Source of the DNA: Catenulispora sp. MAP5-51
GTDB lineage: Bacteria > Actinomycetota > Actinomycetes > Streptomycetales > Catenulisporaceae
NCBI RefSeq assembly: GCF_041261205.1
Contig: NZ_JBGCCH010000042.1
Span: 1 to 55,359 of the forward strand
Reading direction: 5' to 3'
Length of the DNA: 55,359 nucleotides
Of the stretch, positions 23,965 to 31,662 are shown piece after piece. Position 1 is the stretch's first letter. Every line of letters starts with the position of its first letter. The position numbers and the translations under genes are program-made. The notes beneath the pieces were generated by a model, which saw only the letters and a program-made list of their open reading frames with translations, had not been told where the DNA came from and made no database searches.

Positions 23965-25524
23965 CTATTCCGCGGCGCCGAACCAGAGCCCGAGCGCGTC
24001 CTCCAGCGGCTGCTCCGACTCCGCGGTCCAGGCGGTGAATCCGTCCGGACGGACCAGGACCGCGCGCGATGGCGCGTCGGCGCATGTTCCGACCGTCACC
24101 TCCACGCGATCGCCCCACTGGGACGCGGTCTTGATCCACTGCGCAGTGTCCTGCGATTCCTCCGCCTCTGCCTCCGTCTCCCCCTCCGTCTCTGCCTCCG
24201 TCTCCAAGATGAGCAGCTGCCCCCGGCCGGAGCGTTGCAGCACGGCCAGCCGCGCCGTGTCGCTGCCACCGGTGCTCATCACGAGGTCCGGGCAGAACCG
24301 GCCGATCGCGTCGAGGTCGGACCCGAGGTCGGACCCGAGGTCGGACCCGAGGTCGTACCGCAGGTCGTTGCCGCTGATCAGATCGGTGAGCCAGCGGTTG
24401 GCGTCGTCCTGCTCGAGCAGCCGGGTGAAGATGCCGCGCAGGGCGTCGGTGTGGGGGCCGGGGTACATGAGCGCGACCTGCGCGCGCGTGTTGTCCAGTA
24501 CCTGCGCGGCGACCGGGTGGCGCTCGGCGGTGTACGTGTCGAGCAGGCTCTGCGGGGCGCGGCCGAGCGCCACCAGGGCCAGCTTCCAGCCCAGGTTCAC
24601 CGCGTCGCCCAGGCCCAGGTTCAGGCCCTGGCCGCCGAAGGGGGAGTGGACGTGCGCGGCGTCGCCGGCCAGCAGGACGCGGCCGTCCCGGTAGGTGTCG
24701 GCCTGGCGGGCGTTGTCGGTGAAGCGGGTCACGGTGCTGATCGAGCGGATGCCGACCTCGGTGCCGCTGATGTGCCGCAGCGCGCTTTGCAGCTCCTCCA
24801 GGGTGACCGGGGCGTCGCGGTCGGCGGGCGGGCCGTCGAAGCCGACGATGAGGATCCGGCCCGGCGTCGGGCCGTTCACCACCATGCCGTTCGGGCGGCG
24901 GGTCCAGCCCAGGGGCAGGAAGTCGGGGTCGTCGAGGTCGACGACGGCCTGGTAGCCGGTGATGACGCCGTCGGTGCCGGGGAAGGCGAACGCGCCGCCC
25001 TTGCGCACCGCCGAGCGGCCGCCGTCGGCGCCGATCAGCCAGTCGGCGCGCAGGTCGTAGGACTCGCCGTCGGGGTCGTCCGTATCGGTGACGGTCACGG
25101 TCACGCCGTCAGGGTCCTGAGTCCAGTGGCGCACCGCCTGTCCGCGCCGCACCTCGACGCCCAGCTCCAGCGCGCGCTCGTTCAGCACCGCCTCCAGGGC
25201 CTGTTGCCGCACCGGCAGCATCGGGTCGTCGCCGTGGTCGCTCTCGCGCAGCACGAACAGGCCGGAGAAGTGGCCGCGTATGCCGTGCTGCTGCATCAGC
25301 GACACCATGTTGCGCATCCAGTCGCCGCCGGCCGCGCGCACGCGGTCGGCCAGCCCGCGCCGGTCCAGCGCGGCCACGCCCCGGGCCTGGATGCCGCCGG
25401 CCTTGATGGTGGGGTCGATGTCCTCCCGGCGTTCCAGCACCACGGTCTCGATGCCGTACAGCCGCAGCTCGCACGCGGCCATCAGGCCCACCGGTCCGCC
25501 CCCGACGATGACGATGCGCATCAT
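23965..25524 (-). CDS. FAD-dependent aromatic monooxygenase (PheA/TfdB, Rox/TetX-like)
   Basis: A 519-aa flavoprotein hydroxylase. The Rossmann motif is IVIVGGGPVGLMAACEL (residues 4-20). DG motif: WLIGADGGRSAVRK near residue 165. GD motif: RVLLAGDAAHVHSPFGGQGLNLGLGDA near residue 285. Family members hydroxylate phenols or inactivate rifamycins and tetracyclines. Near residue 390 a 12-bp repeat encodes LGSDLGSDLGSD, and near 440 an acidic run (ETEAETEGETEAEAEE) is inserted. ATG 25521, six bases after GGAGG, may be the true start instead of 25524. It diverges from a TetR-class regulator across three operators, typical of substrate-inducible detoxification. Confidence 0.88.
   Translation of the reverse strand: MMRIVIVGGGPVGLMAACELRLYGIETVVLERREDIDPTIKAGGIQARGVAALDRRGLADRVRAAGGDWMRNMVSLMQQHGIRGHFSGLFVLRESDHGDDPMLPVRQQALEAVLNERALELGVEVRRGQAVRHWTQDPDGVTVTVTDTDDPDGESYDLRADWLIGADGGRSAVRKGGAFAFPGTDGVITGYQAVVDLDDPDFLPLGWTRRPNGMVVNGPTPGRILIVGFDGPPADRDAPVTLEELQSALRHISGTEVGIRSISTVTRFTDNARQADTYRDGRVLLAGDAAHVHSPFGGQGLNLGLGDAVNLGWKLALVALGRAPQSLLDTYTAERHPVAAQVLDNTRAQVALMYPGPHTDALRGIFTRLLEQDDANRWLTDLISGNDLRYDLGSDLGSDLGSDLDAIGRFCPDLVMSTGGSDTARLAVLQRSGRGQLLILETEAETEGETEAEAEESQDTAQWIKTASQWGDRVEVTVGTCADAPSRAVLVRPDGFTAWTAESEQPLEDALGLWFGAAE
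24313..24360. repeat. In-frame 12-bp tandem repeat inside the monooxygenase gene
   Basis: GAGGTCGGACCC occurs at 24313-24324, 24325-24336 and 24337-24348, followed by a variant GAGGTCGTACCG. On the coding strand it encodes repeats of Gly-Ser-Asp-Leu. The unit length keeps the frame, so copy number can change without a frameshift. Confidence 0.85.
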
Positions 25525-25532
25525 CCGCCTCC

Positions 25533-25581
25533 TTAACAGCGTTAAACTTAACAGTGTTAAGGGTGCCCTGAACGCTGTTAA
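25533..25581. promoter_or_regulatory. Three TetR-type operators in a divergent promoter
   Basis: TTAACAGCGTTAA (25533-25545), TTAACAGTGTTAA (25548-25560) and TGAACGCTGTTAA (25569-25581) share the palindrome TTAAC-N3-GTTAA. They fill the 101-base gap between the monooxygenase start and the TetR start, so one repressor should control both directions. TTGACA reads toward the monooxygenase at 25589-25584. Confidence 0.8.
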
Positions 25582-25625
25582 GCTGTCAACACCGCAGGTC
25601 GCGGCGAGGAGGAAACGGAGCCCGG

Positions 25626-26255
25626 GTGAAGCTGGAACGCGAAGCCATCGTCGAGGCCGCGATCGCGCTGCTGGACGAGGTCGGGCTCGACGGGCTGTCC
25701 ATGCGCCGGCTGGCCAAGGACCTCGACGTCCAGGCCCCGGCGCTCTACTGGCACTTCAAGAACAAGCAGGAACTGCTGGACCACATGCTCGTCGCGATGG
25801 GCACCGAGGAACTGCGCGTCCCCCGCGCCGGCCAGGCCTGGGACGACTGGCTCATCGAGCGCACCCGGCTGCTCTACCACGGCCTGAACAAGCACCGCGA
25901 CGGCGCCCGCCTGGCGGCCCGCACCCGCCCGACCGAGGACCTCTACCCGAGGCTGGAGGCCATGCTCGAGGTCCTGTCCGCCGCCGGCTTCACCCCGCAG
26001 GAAGGCCTGCGCGGCCTACTGGCGATCAGCGCCTACGTGACCGGATCAGCGCTGGAACGCGAAGGCTCGCGCGGCCGCGCGGCAGATGCCGAACGCGCCG
26101 AGCTCGCGCCGGAGAACGGGATGCCGGACCTGTCGCAGTACCCGAATCTGACCGCGGCGGCCGAGGCGGCCCCGGATCCCGACGCCATCTTCGAGTACGG
26201 CTTGCGGGCGATCGTGGCCGGCCTGCGCGCGGAGTTGGAACAGCGGCAGCGGTAG
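25626..26255 (+). CDS. TetR-family regulator with TetR_C domain, divergent from the monooxygenase
   Basis: A 209-aa regulator of the classical TetR(A) class. The helix-turn-helix is LSMRRLAKDLDVQAPALYWHFKNKQELLDHML (residues 24-55). The C-terminal domain has WDDWLIERTRLLYHGLNKHRDGARLAARTRP and GFTPQEGLRGLLAISAYVTGSALERE, typical of TetR_C ligand domains. GTG 25626 is the start. The three 13-bp palindromes in the divergent promoter are its probable sites. Tetracycline-like or other aromatic ligands are plausible because of the neighbouring hydroxylase; this is inference. Confidence 0.9.
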   Translation: MKLEREAIVEAAIALLDEVGLDGLSMRRLAKDLDVQAPALYWHFKNKQELLDHMLVAMGTEELRVPRAGQAWDDWLIERTRLLYHGLNKHRDGARLAARTRPTEDLYPRLEAMLEVLSAAGFTPQEGLRGLLAISAYVTGSALEREGSRGRAADAERAELAPENGMPDLSQYPNLTAAAEAAPDPDAIFEYGLRAIVAGLRAELEQRQR

Positions 26256-26334
26256 CTCGGTGGTGGCTGGCGAGTCAGCGGCCACGCCTCGTGGCGGCGG
26301 CCTGGACTCCGAATCGGCAAGTCACACTGGGTGG

Positions 26335-27024
26335 GTGAAATCGTTCGATGAACTCTTCGGCAATGAGCAGCAGTATGCGATCAACCCGCAGGCTTGGCTG
26401 CTGACGCCGGCCGAGCGCGCGGTCGTCGACGAACACGTTAGCGGCTTCCGGGCTGTCGTCGAATTCGCCATGCTCGACCTCATCGCAGCCGGAGTTCCTC
26501 TGGATCCGGAGTGGGACGGCGATCGGGTCGCTGTCGGTGAACTGCTCCTGCTTTCGCGAGCCGGCCACTCGATCCCCTGGGACGATCCGGCGCCTGAGCT
26601 GGCCGCGAAGCTCCAGGTCCCCGGGGTCTCCGCGATCCACCGCGACGGCCGTGGCGGCGTGGCTCGTGACGGCCGCGGCGAACGCGCGGCGATCAACGCT
26701 GACCGGATCCGCACCCGCGTCCGCGCCCAGGCCGGCGGACGGAATCTGTCGATGCCCTATGCCGGCGGCGCGCAGCGCCGGACCCCGGTCGATAAGCAGA
26801 TCCGGCAGGAGGTACTTCGCGAAGTCCTTGAGCGCTTCCCACAGGCCACGGTGGCGATGATCCGGCGGGACTTCGACAACTCTGAGCGCACCGCCGGCGG
26901 CACCTTCCGCCAGCTGTGGACCACCAGGCTCGGCCGACAGCCGTCGAAGCCGTCGCGTGACACTCTCCACAAGGACTTCCTGGCGATCCGGACTGCCCCA
27001 CCGAACGCCGAGCACGAATCCTGA
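26335..27024 (+). CDS. Hypothetical protein
   Basis: A 229-aa hydrophilic protein from GTG 26335 (the frame stays open back to GTG 26260). No family is recognised. It contains WLLTPAERAVVDEHVSGFRAVVEFAMLDL, a Gly/Arg-rich turn (HRDGRGGVARDGRGERAAINADRIRTR), and a C-terminal part with IRQEVLREVLERFPQATVAMIRRDFDNSERTAGGTFRQLWTTRLGR that looks like a small helical or HTH-like domain. Neither start has a good ribosome site. Codon bias is consistent with coding. It may be linked to the small membrane protein that follows. Confidence 0.6.
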   Translation: MKSFDELFGNEQQYAINPQAWLLTPAERAVVDEHVSGFRAVVEFAMLDLIAAGVPLDPEWDGDRVAVGELLLLSRAGHSIPWDDPAPELAAKLQVPGVSAIHRDGRGGVARDGRGERAAINADRIRTRVRAQAGGRNLSMPYAGGAQRRTPVDKQIRQEVLREVLERFPQATVAMIRRDFDNSERTAGGTFRQLWTTRLGRQPSKPSRDTLHKDFLAIRTAPPNAEHES

Positions 27025-27121
27025 GGATTCCTCCGAACCAACGCGCACGCGAATTCCTTCGGAATCGGGCCGCGCCACTCTCCTTCCAACAGCGAAACAC
27101 TGTTCCAGGAAGGACACCGCG

Positions 27122-27310
27122 ATGCCTACTATCGACAACACTCCCGACCCGAACCAGGCGCCGGGGGGCGGCAACACCCCGCTCGTCGCCGTGATCGTCT
27201 CGAACGTGATCAACGCCCACGGCTGGGGCCTCATCGTGGCGAACCTCGCCGCGCTGGCGTTCGTGCTCGGTTACGACCTGCTCGTGCAGTTTCGGGTGTC
27301 CCGCAGGTAG
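27122..27310 (+). CDS. 62-aa single-pass membrane protein
   Basis: ATG 27122 follows a good ribosome site (AGGAAGG). The product has a Pro/Gly-rich head (NTPDPNQAPGGGNTP), one hydrophobic segment of about 30 residues (LVAVIVSNVINAHGW through NLAALAFVLGYDLLVQF) and a basic tail (RVSRR). It could be a small phage-like or envelope protein. No family is recognised. The 97-base gap before it holds inverted sequences, including AACAGCGAAACACTGTT. Confidence 0.65.
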   Translation: MPTIDNTPDPNQAPGGGNTPLVAVIVSNVINAHGWGLIVANLAALAFVLGYDLLVQFRVSRR

Positions 27311-27358
27311 GTCGGCGAAGTCACCACAACAGCGCCAGCGGTAGCGCGGAGAGCCAGC

Positions 27359-28333
27359 TCAGCCGGCGAGCCGATCCCCGTCATCAGTACGCCGATAGAC
27401 CACGCGCCGCCCGACCCGCGTCCCCTCGATCAGTCCCATGTCGCGCAGTACCGCGATGTGGCCGCCGGCGGTGCCCAACGAGATCGCGAGCAGCGTCGCG
27501 AGCTCGGTTGTGGTCGCCGGTCGGGCCAGCTCCAGCAGGATGCGGGCGCGTACCGCGCCGATCAGCCGCTCCAGTGCGCGGACCCGGTCCGGCGCCGGGC
27601 CGCCGGCTCGTTCAGCGGCCCCGCGTGCTGGGTAGACCAGCGCGTAGGTGTCGGGTGGTACCTCGCAGAGCCAGGTGCCGCGGGTGAGCGTCACCGGTAC
27701 GAACAGCATGCCCTCGGCGCCGACGATCCGGTCCGCCTGTGGCCGGTTGCTGAACCGGATCGCGTCCTCGCCCACCCAGGAGCTGCGGCGGCTCATCGAG
27801 CCCAAAGCGTTGGACCATCCGTAGACCGCCACCAGCCCGGCGCGGTATGTCACCTCGCGCTCCAGCAGGGCCCTGCGACGCGGCCAGTCCGGCAGGATGT
27901 GGTCCTGCCAGACCGCCCCCATCAGTGCCGCGCCGCGGTCGGCCCAGTTCGTCCCCTCCAGCCAGTCCAGGCCGGTGGGCGTTTCGGAATGCCGGTCGCT
28001 CTCTGTGAGCTGCGTGCGGACCTCGGTGTCGGAGAACCGGCGTGCGAGATCGAGTTCCTGCGCCATCTTCGTCCGCAGGCCGCCGGGCGGCGGCTGGGCG
28101 ACGATGTCGGGCAGCCATCCCGTGGTGGTGAGCAGCCCGACCAGCCCGGCGGTGAACCGGTCCGCCGCCACCCGCGCCCGGAACGGCCCCGAGTGCCGCG
28201 CGTGCCAGGACGCGAGCCACGGGTCGCGGCAGGGGTTGGCCAGCACGCGCAACGCCCCCAGCGTCTCGGCCATCGGCGAGAGCGCGAAACGCGATCGGGA
28301 CAAGGCGCGCGGGGACAAGCGCAGGAGAGTCAT
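27359..28333 (-). CDS. ArsR-like winged-helix regulator (DUF5937 type)
   Basis: A 324-aa protein. The N-terminal 240 residues resemble the DUF5937 sensor domain of actinomycetes (LSPRALSRSRFALSPMAETLGALRVLANPCRDPWLASWHAR). The C-terminal 75 residues are an ArsR-type winged helix (RARILLELARPATTTELATLLAISLGTAGGHIAVLRDMGLI, then GRRVVYRRTDDGDRL). It is divergent from the MFS exporter at 28393, separated by 59 bases, and is its likely regulator. No metal-binding Cys motif is present, so a metal ligand is unlikely. Confidence 0.85.
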   Translation of the reverse strand: MTLLRLSPRALSRSRFALSPMAETLGALRVLANPCRDPWLASWHARHSGPFRARVAADRFTAGLVGLLTTTGWLPDIVAQPPPGGLRTKMAQELDLARRFSDTEVRTQLTESDRHSETPTGLDWLEGTNWADRGAALMGAVWQDHILPDWPRRRALLEREVTYRAGLVAVYGWSNALGSMSRRSSWVGEDAIRFSNRPQADRIVGAEGMLFVPVTLTRGTWLCEVPPDTYALVYPARGAAERAGGPAPDRVRALERLIGAVRARILLELARPATTTELATLLAISLGTAGGHIAVLRDMGLIEGTRVGRRVVYRRTDDGDRLAG

Positions 28334-28392
28334 CTTTCGCCTCCATCCGAAGGGTTAGCATCCCACGGCCCGGGCGCGGTCCACTGCCGGCC

Positions 28393-29697
28393 ATGCCGCC
28401 CACGCCACCCATGCCGCAACTGCCGCCCATGCCCGAGAACCGCGTCAAGCTGCTCCTGGTCCGCCCCGACTTCCGCTGGTTCTTCACCGGCCAGACCGTG
28501 TCCCTGCTCGGCACCTCGATGGCGCCGGTGGCGCTGGCCTTCGCCGTGCTCAACGCCTCCCACGACAAGGCCACCGACCTCGGCGTGGTGCTCACCGCGC
28601 GCATGATCCCGATGCTGGTGTTCCTGCTCGTCGGCGGCGCCACGGCCGACCGGTTCGCCCGGCGCACCGTGCTGGTCTGGGCGAACCTCGGCTCGGGCCT
28701 GACCCAGGGCGCGGTCGCGGTACTGCTGCTCACCGGGCACTTCTCGCTCGTGCCGGTGGCCCTGCTCGAACTGCTCAACGGCGTCCTGGCCGGCTTCACC
28801 ACGCCGGCGCTGCGCGGGTTCCTGCCCGAGCTCGTCGAGCCGCACCAGATCCAGCAGGCCAACGCGCTGCTGAGCTCGATGCGCAACGCCGCGAAGATCT
28901 TCGGGCCGAGTCTGTCCGGGGTCCTGGTCGTGGCGATCGGCGGCGGCTCGGCCATCGCCTTCGACGCGGCGACGTACCTGTTCGCGGCGGTCTGCCTGCG
29001 GCTGTTGTCCTCGACCAGCCATCCGAAGAAGACCGAGAGGACGAGCATCGTCGCCGACATCCGCGAGGGCTGGGGCCAGTTCGTCGGGTTCCGCTGGATC
29101 TGGACGGTCTCGGCGACGTTCTGCCTGATGAACCTGGTGCAGACCGGGACGTGGCAGATCCTCGGCCCGGACCTGACCAAGAAGACCAGCGGCGTGGCGG
29201 CCTGGGGCTTCGTCCTCAGCGCCCGCGGCGTCGGGCTGCTGGTGATGAGCACGCTGCTCACCCGGCTGACGATCCGGCGCTTCCTGGCCTTCGGGCAGCT
29301 CGCGAGCTCGCTGTGCTCACTGCCCTTGCTGGTCCTCGGCGCGGGACTGCACGCGCCCTTCCTGATCGCTGCCGCCTTCGTCGCGGGACTGGGCTCAGCG
29401 GTCGCGAGCGTCAGCTGGGACACCTCGCTGCAGGAACACGTGCCGGCGCACGCGTTGTCGCGCGTGTGCTCGTTCGACGACCTGCTCTCCTACGGGGCGA
29501 TCCCGATCGGGCAGCTCAGTGTCGGGCCGCTCGCCGCGGCGTTCGGCGGCTTCCGGGTCGCTGAGATCGCGGGCCTCATCTATCTCGGCGCGGCCTTCTT
29601 CCCGCTGGCGTTCAAGACGGTGCGGTGCCTGCCGCACGCGGTGCGAGCCTCCGTAGACGAGGTGCCTCAAATGGCATCCCAGGGGGCTGATTCGTAG
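28393..29697 (+). CDS. MFS transporter, DHA3 (macrolide/enterobactin exporter-like)
   Basis: A 434-aa, 12-helix transporter. The unusual head PPTPPMPQLPPMP precedes LLVRPDFRWFFTGQTVSLLGTSMAPVALAFAV, the standard opening of DHA3 exporters. Motif A is GGATADRFARRTVL. A central loop (STSHPKKTERTSIVADIREGW) separates the halves. The 3' end overlaps the convergent class IV aminotransferase gene by 31 bases. It is probably controlled by the divergent ArsR-like protein. ATG 28393 was taken from the open frame; a downstream start at the PENRVKL region is possible. Confidence 0.87.
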   Translation: MPPTPPMPQLPPMPENRVKLLLVRPDFRWFFTGQTVSLLGTSMAPVALAFAVLNASHDKATDLGVVLTARMIPMLVFLLVGGATADRFARRTVLVWANLGSGLTQGAVAVLLLTGHFSLVPVALLELLNGVLAGFTTPALRGFLPELVEPHQIQQANALLSSMRNAAKIFGPSLSGVLVVAIGGGSAIAFDAATYLFAAVCLRLLSSTSHPKKTERTSIVADIREGWGQFVGFRWIWTVSATFCLMNLVQTGTWQILGPDLTKKTSGVAAWGFVLSARGVGLLVMSTLLTRLTIRRFLAFGQLASSLCSLPLLVLGAGLHAPFLIAAAFVAGLGSAVASVSWDTSLQEHVPAHALSRVCSFDDLLSYGAIPIGQLSVGPLAAAFGGFRVAEIAGLIYLGAAFFPLAFKTVRCLPHAVRASVDEVPQMASQGADS

Positions 29698-30443
29698 ACG
29701 TCGTAGAGCGCTGCCATGAGGTCGTCGTCTACCGGCAGCGGGATGTCGTCGATCGCCGAGACCGGAGCGATGCCTTGCGAATTCGCGACGAACGCGGCCC
29801 GGTAGGCCGGCACTTCATCGAGCGTCACCCGACCGGTCTTCGAGGCCAGACCAGCTGCGGGACCGTGGCGTCGCAGCAGCTGCTTCGTGATGCCCTCCAA
29901 CGCCGGGGCGTCCGGCCAGGTGATCGCCGAGCCGTCGAAGAAGCCGATGTTGGCGATGCTGGTCTCGCTGACGGCGCCGTCGTCGGCGGTCAGCAGCGCG
30001 TCGTCGAAGCCCGCGGTCCGGGCGGCGCGTCCGTGGTAGCTCTGGCCGAAACTGCCGCCGACCTGCTTGATGTGGGCCAGCGGCCGCAGGTGGCGCACGC
30101 TGCGCAGCCGTTGCGAGGCACGCGGCATGTCGACCGGCGGCCGCAGCAGGACGACGATCGACGGCTCGCCGCCCGGGTCCAACTGGAGCACCTGGATGCG
30201 GACGGCGCTGTCGGCGTACTCCTCGGTGAGGGAGCCGCGCAGATGGCGCCGTACGAGATCGGTGTCCAGGCCGGTCCCGAACACCTCCGCGGTCGCCGAA
30301 CTCAGCCGCGCCAGATGCAGGTCGAGGCCGCGGGCCCTGCGGCCTCGAACCTGCATCGCCGTGAAATGGCCGTACTGGTTGAGCAGCGCGGTCGCCAGGA
30401 GGTCCGGGTCCGGGGTCCGGCCGTCGATCTCGATGCGGGGCAT
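29667..30443 (-). CDS. Aminotransferase class IV family protein
   Basis: A 258-aa PLP-type enzyme of the ADC lyase/branched-chain aminotransferase fold. Key stretches are HFTAMQVRGRRARGLDLHLARL at the N-terminus, IKQVGGSFGQ near residue 125 with the candidate PLP lysine, and the conserved DDALLTADDGAVSETSIANIGFFDG followed by ALEGITKQLLRR. The family makes 4-amino-4-deoxychorismate products or transfers amino groups. The exact substrate cannot be told. It is followed on the same strand by no other linked gene; its 3' end overlaps the MFS gene. Confidence 0.82.
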   Translation of the reverse strand: MPRIEIDGRTPDPDLLATALLNQYGHFTAMQVRGRRARGLDLHLARLSSATAEVFGTGLDTDLVRRHLRGSLTEEYADSAVRIQVLQLDPGGEPSIVVLLRPPVDMPRASQRLRSVRHLRPLAHIKQVGGSFGQSYHGRAARTAGFDDALLTADDGAVSETSIANIGFFDGSAITWPDAPALEGITKQLLRRHGPAAGLASKTGRVTLDEVPAYRAAFVANSQGIAPVSAIDDIPLPVDDDLMAALYDVYESAPWDAI

Positions 30444-30498
30444 CTGCTCAGGGTAGCCAGCGCGGCGCGGACGTTCCGCGACCGGTCCGGCCGGGGCC

Positions 30499-30915
30499 CT
30501 ACGCGCCGGCGATCGCGGCGATCAGCGCCTCGTTGGTGTAGGCCTTGCCGCCCAGGCCCCAGGCGCCGTCCGGGGCGTTCAGGATGTTGACCCAGATGTC
30601 CTCGCGCCGGTGGTCGGGCCGGGCCAGGCCGGCGACGATGTCGGTCGCCGCGGCGATGAACGCGGCGCGCGCCGGCTGCTCGGCCAGGCCGATGTTCGGC
30701 AGCTTGAGCTCGACCATGACGACCGGCCAGCTGACCCCGCCGGCGTAGACGTTCTCCGGGTCCAGGATGTGCACGGTGCCGCCGACGACGGCCGTGAAGA
30801 AGGCGTTGCCGGCCAGCCCGGAGACCTCGATGAGGGCCTCGGTCAGGCGCGGCAGGATCTCGCGCTCGCCGGCCGGCGTCAGGACGCCGCGCGGTGCGGT
30901 CACGGTGATGGGCAT
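30499..30915 (-). CDS. Tautomerase-superfamily enzyme
   Basis: A 138-aa protein beginning Met-Pro-Ile (after Met removal Pro1 is the catalytic base of the superfamily). It has VTAPRGVLTPAGEREILPRLTEALIEVSG and AFFTAVVGGTVHILDPENVYAGG, as in 4-oxalocrotonate tautomerase-like proteins of the longer (about 130-aa) class. It is divergent from a TetR gene with two related operators in the shared promoter, so it is likely induced by that regulator's ligand. Confidence 0.85.
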   Translation of the reverse strand: MPITVTAPRGVLTPAGEREILPRLTEALIEVSGLAGNAFFTAVVGGTVHILDPENVYAGGVSWPVVMVELKLPNIGLAEQPARAAFIAAATDIVAGLARPDHRREDIWVNILNAPDGAWGLGGKAYTNEALIAAIAGA

Positions 30916-30935
30916 GGCTGTTCCCCTCTCGAACT

Positions 30936-30957
30936 AGCTAGTACGTGCGTACTAGCT
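30936..30957. promoter_or_regulatory. TetR operator 1, near the tautomerase
   Basis: The arms AGCTAGTACG (30936-30945) and CGTACTAGCT (30948-30957) form a perfect inverted repeat around TG. The site is 21 bases upstream of the tautomerase start, where binding would block its transcription. Confidence 0.75.
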
Positions 30958-30975
30958 CCTGGTCGCCAGTCTCGT

Positions 30976-30993
30976 CTAGGATGTGCGTACTAG
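30976..30993. promoter_or_regulatory. TetR operator 2, near the TetR gene
   Basis: CTAGGATGTGCGTACTAG repeats the right half (TGCGTACTAG) of operator 1, while the left half is weaker. The spacing of 38 bases between site starts suggests two separately bound dimers. Confidence 0.6.
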
Positions 30994-31012
30994 TCAAGTG
31001 AGAAGGCACAGT

Positions 31013-31064
31013 GAAGGCGCAACGAGAAGGCGCAACGAGAAGGCGCAACGAGAAGGCGAAAGCA
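31013..31064. repeat. 13-bp tandem repeat in the TetR leader
   Basis: GAAGGCGCAACGA occurs three times without change (31013-31025, 31026-31038, 31039-31051), followed by the partial copy GAAGGCGAAAGCA. It lies immediately before the start codon at 31077, and each unit contains a ribosome-site-like GAAGG. An upstream GTG (31011) keeps a frame through it. Confidence 0.85.
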
Positions 31065-31076
31065 GAAAGGCGGACC

Positions 31077-31631
31077 ATGGCCCCCGACACCCGCGACCGC
31101 ATGATCGACGCGACCGTCGACGCCCTGAGCCGGCACGGCGTGGCCGGCATGTCGTTCACCGAGGTATTGCAGGCCAGCGGCGCCGCGCGCGGAGCGATCT
31201 ACCACCACTTCCCGCAGGGCAAGGGCCAGTTGGTCGCCGAGGCCACGGCCCGCTTCGGCGAGCGCGTGCGCGGCACGCTCGGGGACTTGGACGGCGCCGA
31301 TCCGGGCTCGGTGCTCGAAGCCTTCGTGACGGCGGTGCGGCCCGTGGTGCAGGCGTCCATCGGCGGCTACAGCTGCGCGGTCGCGGCGGCCAGCGTCGGC
31401 TCCACGGATGACGGGGAACTGTGCCGCACCGCCGGGGTCGCCTTCACCGCGTGGTTGCAGGAGCTTGCCGGCAGGCTCGCTGATGCGGGACTGTCCCGGA
31501 AGAAGGCGGCAGACACCGCGGCGCTGCTGATCAGCATGCTGGAGGGCGCGCAGGTGGTCTGCCGCGCTGTCGGCGACATCGAGCCCTTCGACGCCGCGGC
31601 GCGGGCGGCTCGGGCTCTGGTGGATTCCTGA
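31077..31631 (+). CDS. TetR-family regulator (LmrA/YxaF type)
   Basis: With ATG 31077 the product is 184 aa. The helix-turn-helix is MSFTEVLQASGAARGAIYHHFPQGKGQLVAEA (residues 26-57), and the C-terminal half has GGYSCAVAAASVG and GLSRKKAADTAALLISMLEGAQVVCRA, as in the LmrA/YxaF subgroup. AAAGG precedes ATG. The upstream GTG at 31011 would add a repeat-encoded basic head (KAQREGATRRRNEKAKAERR) and is less likely. It is divergent from the tautomerase gene and probably binds the two operators between them. Confidence 0.88.
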   Translation: MAPDTRDRMIDATVDALSRHGVAGMSFTEVLQASGAARGAIYHHFPQGKGQLVAEATARFGERVRGTLGDLDGADPGSVLEAFVTAVRPVVQASIGGYSCAVAAASVGSTDDGELCRTAGVAFTAWLQELAGRLADAGLSRKKAADTAALLISMLEGAQVVCRAVGDIEPFDAAARAARALVDS

Positions 31632-31662
31632 GCCGCCCGGCCTCCCCCCCCCGGGGCCCGGA

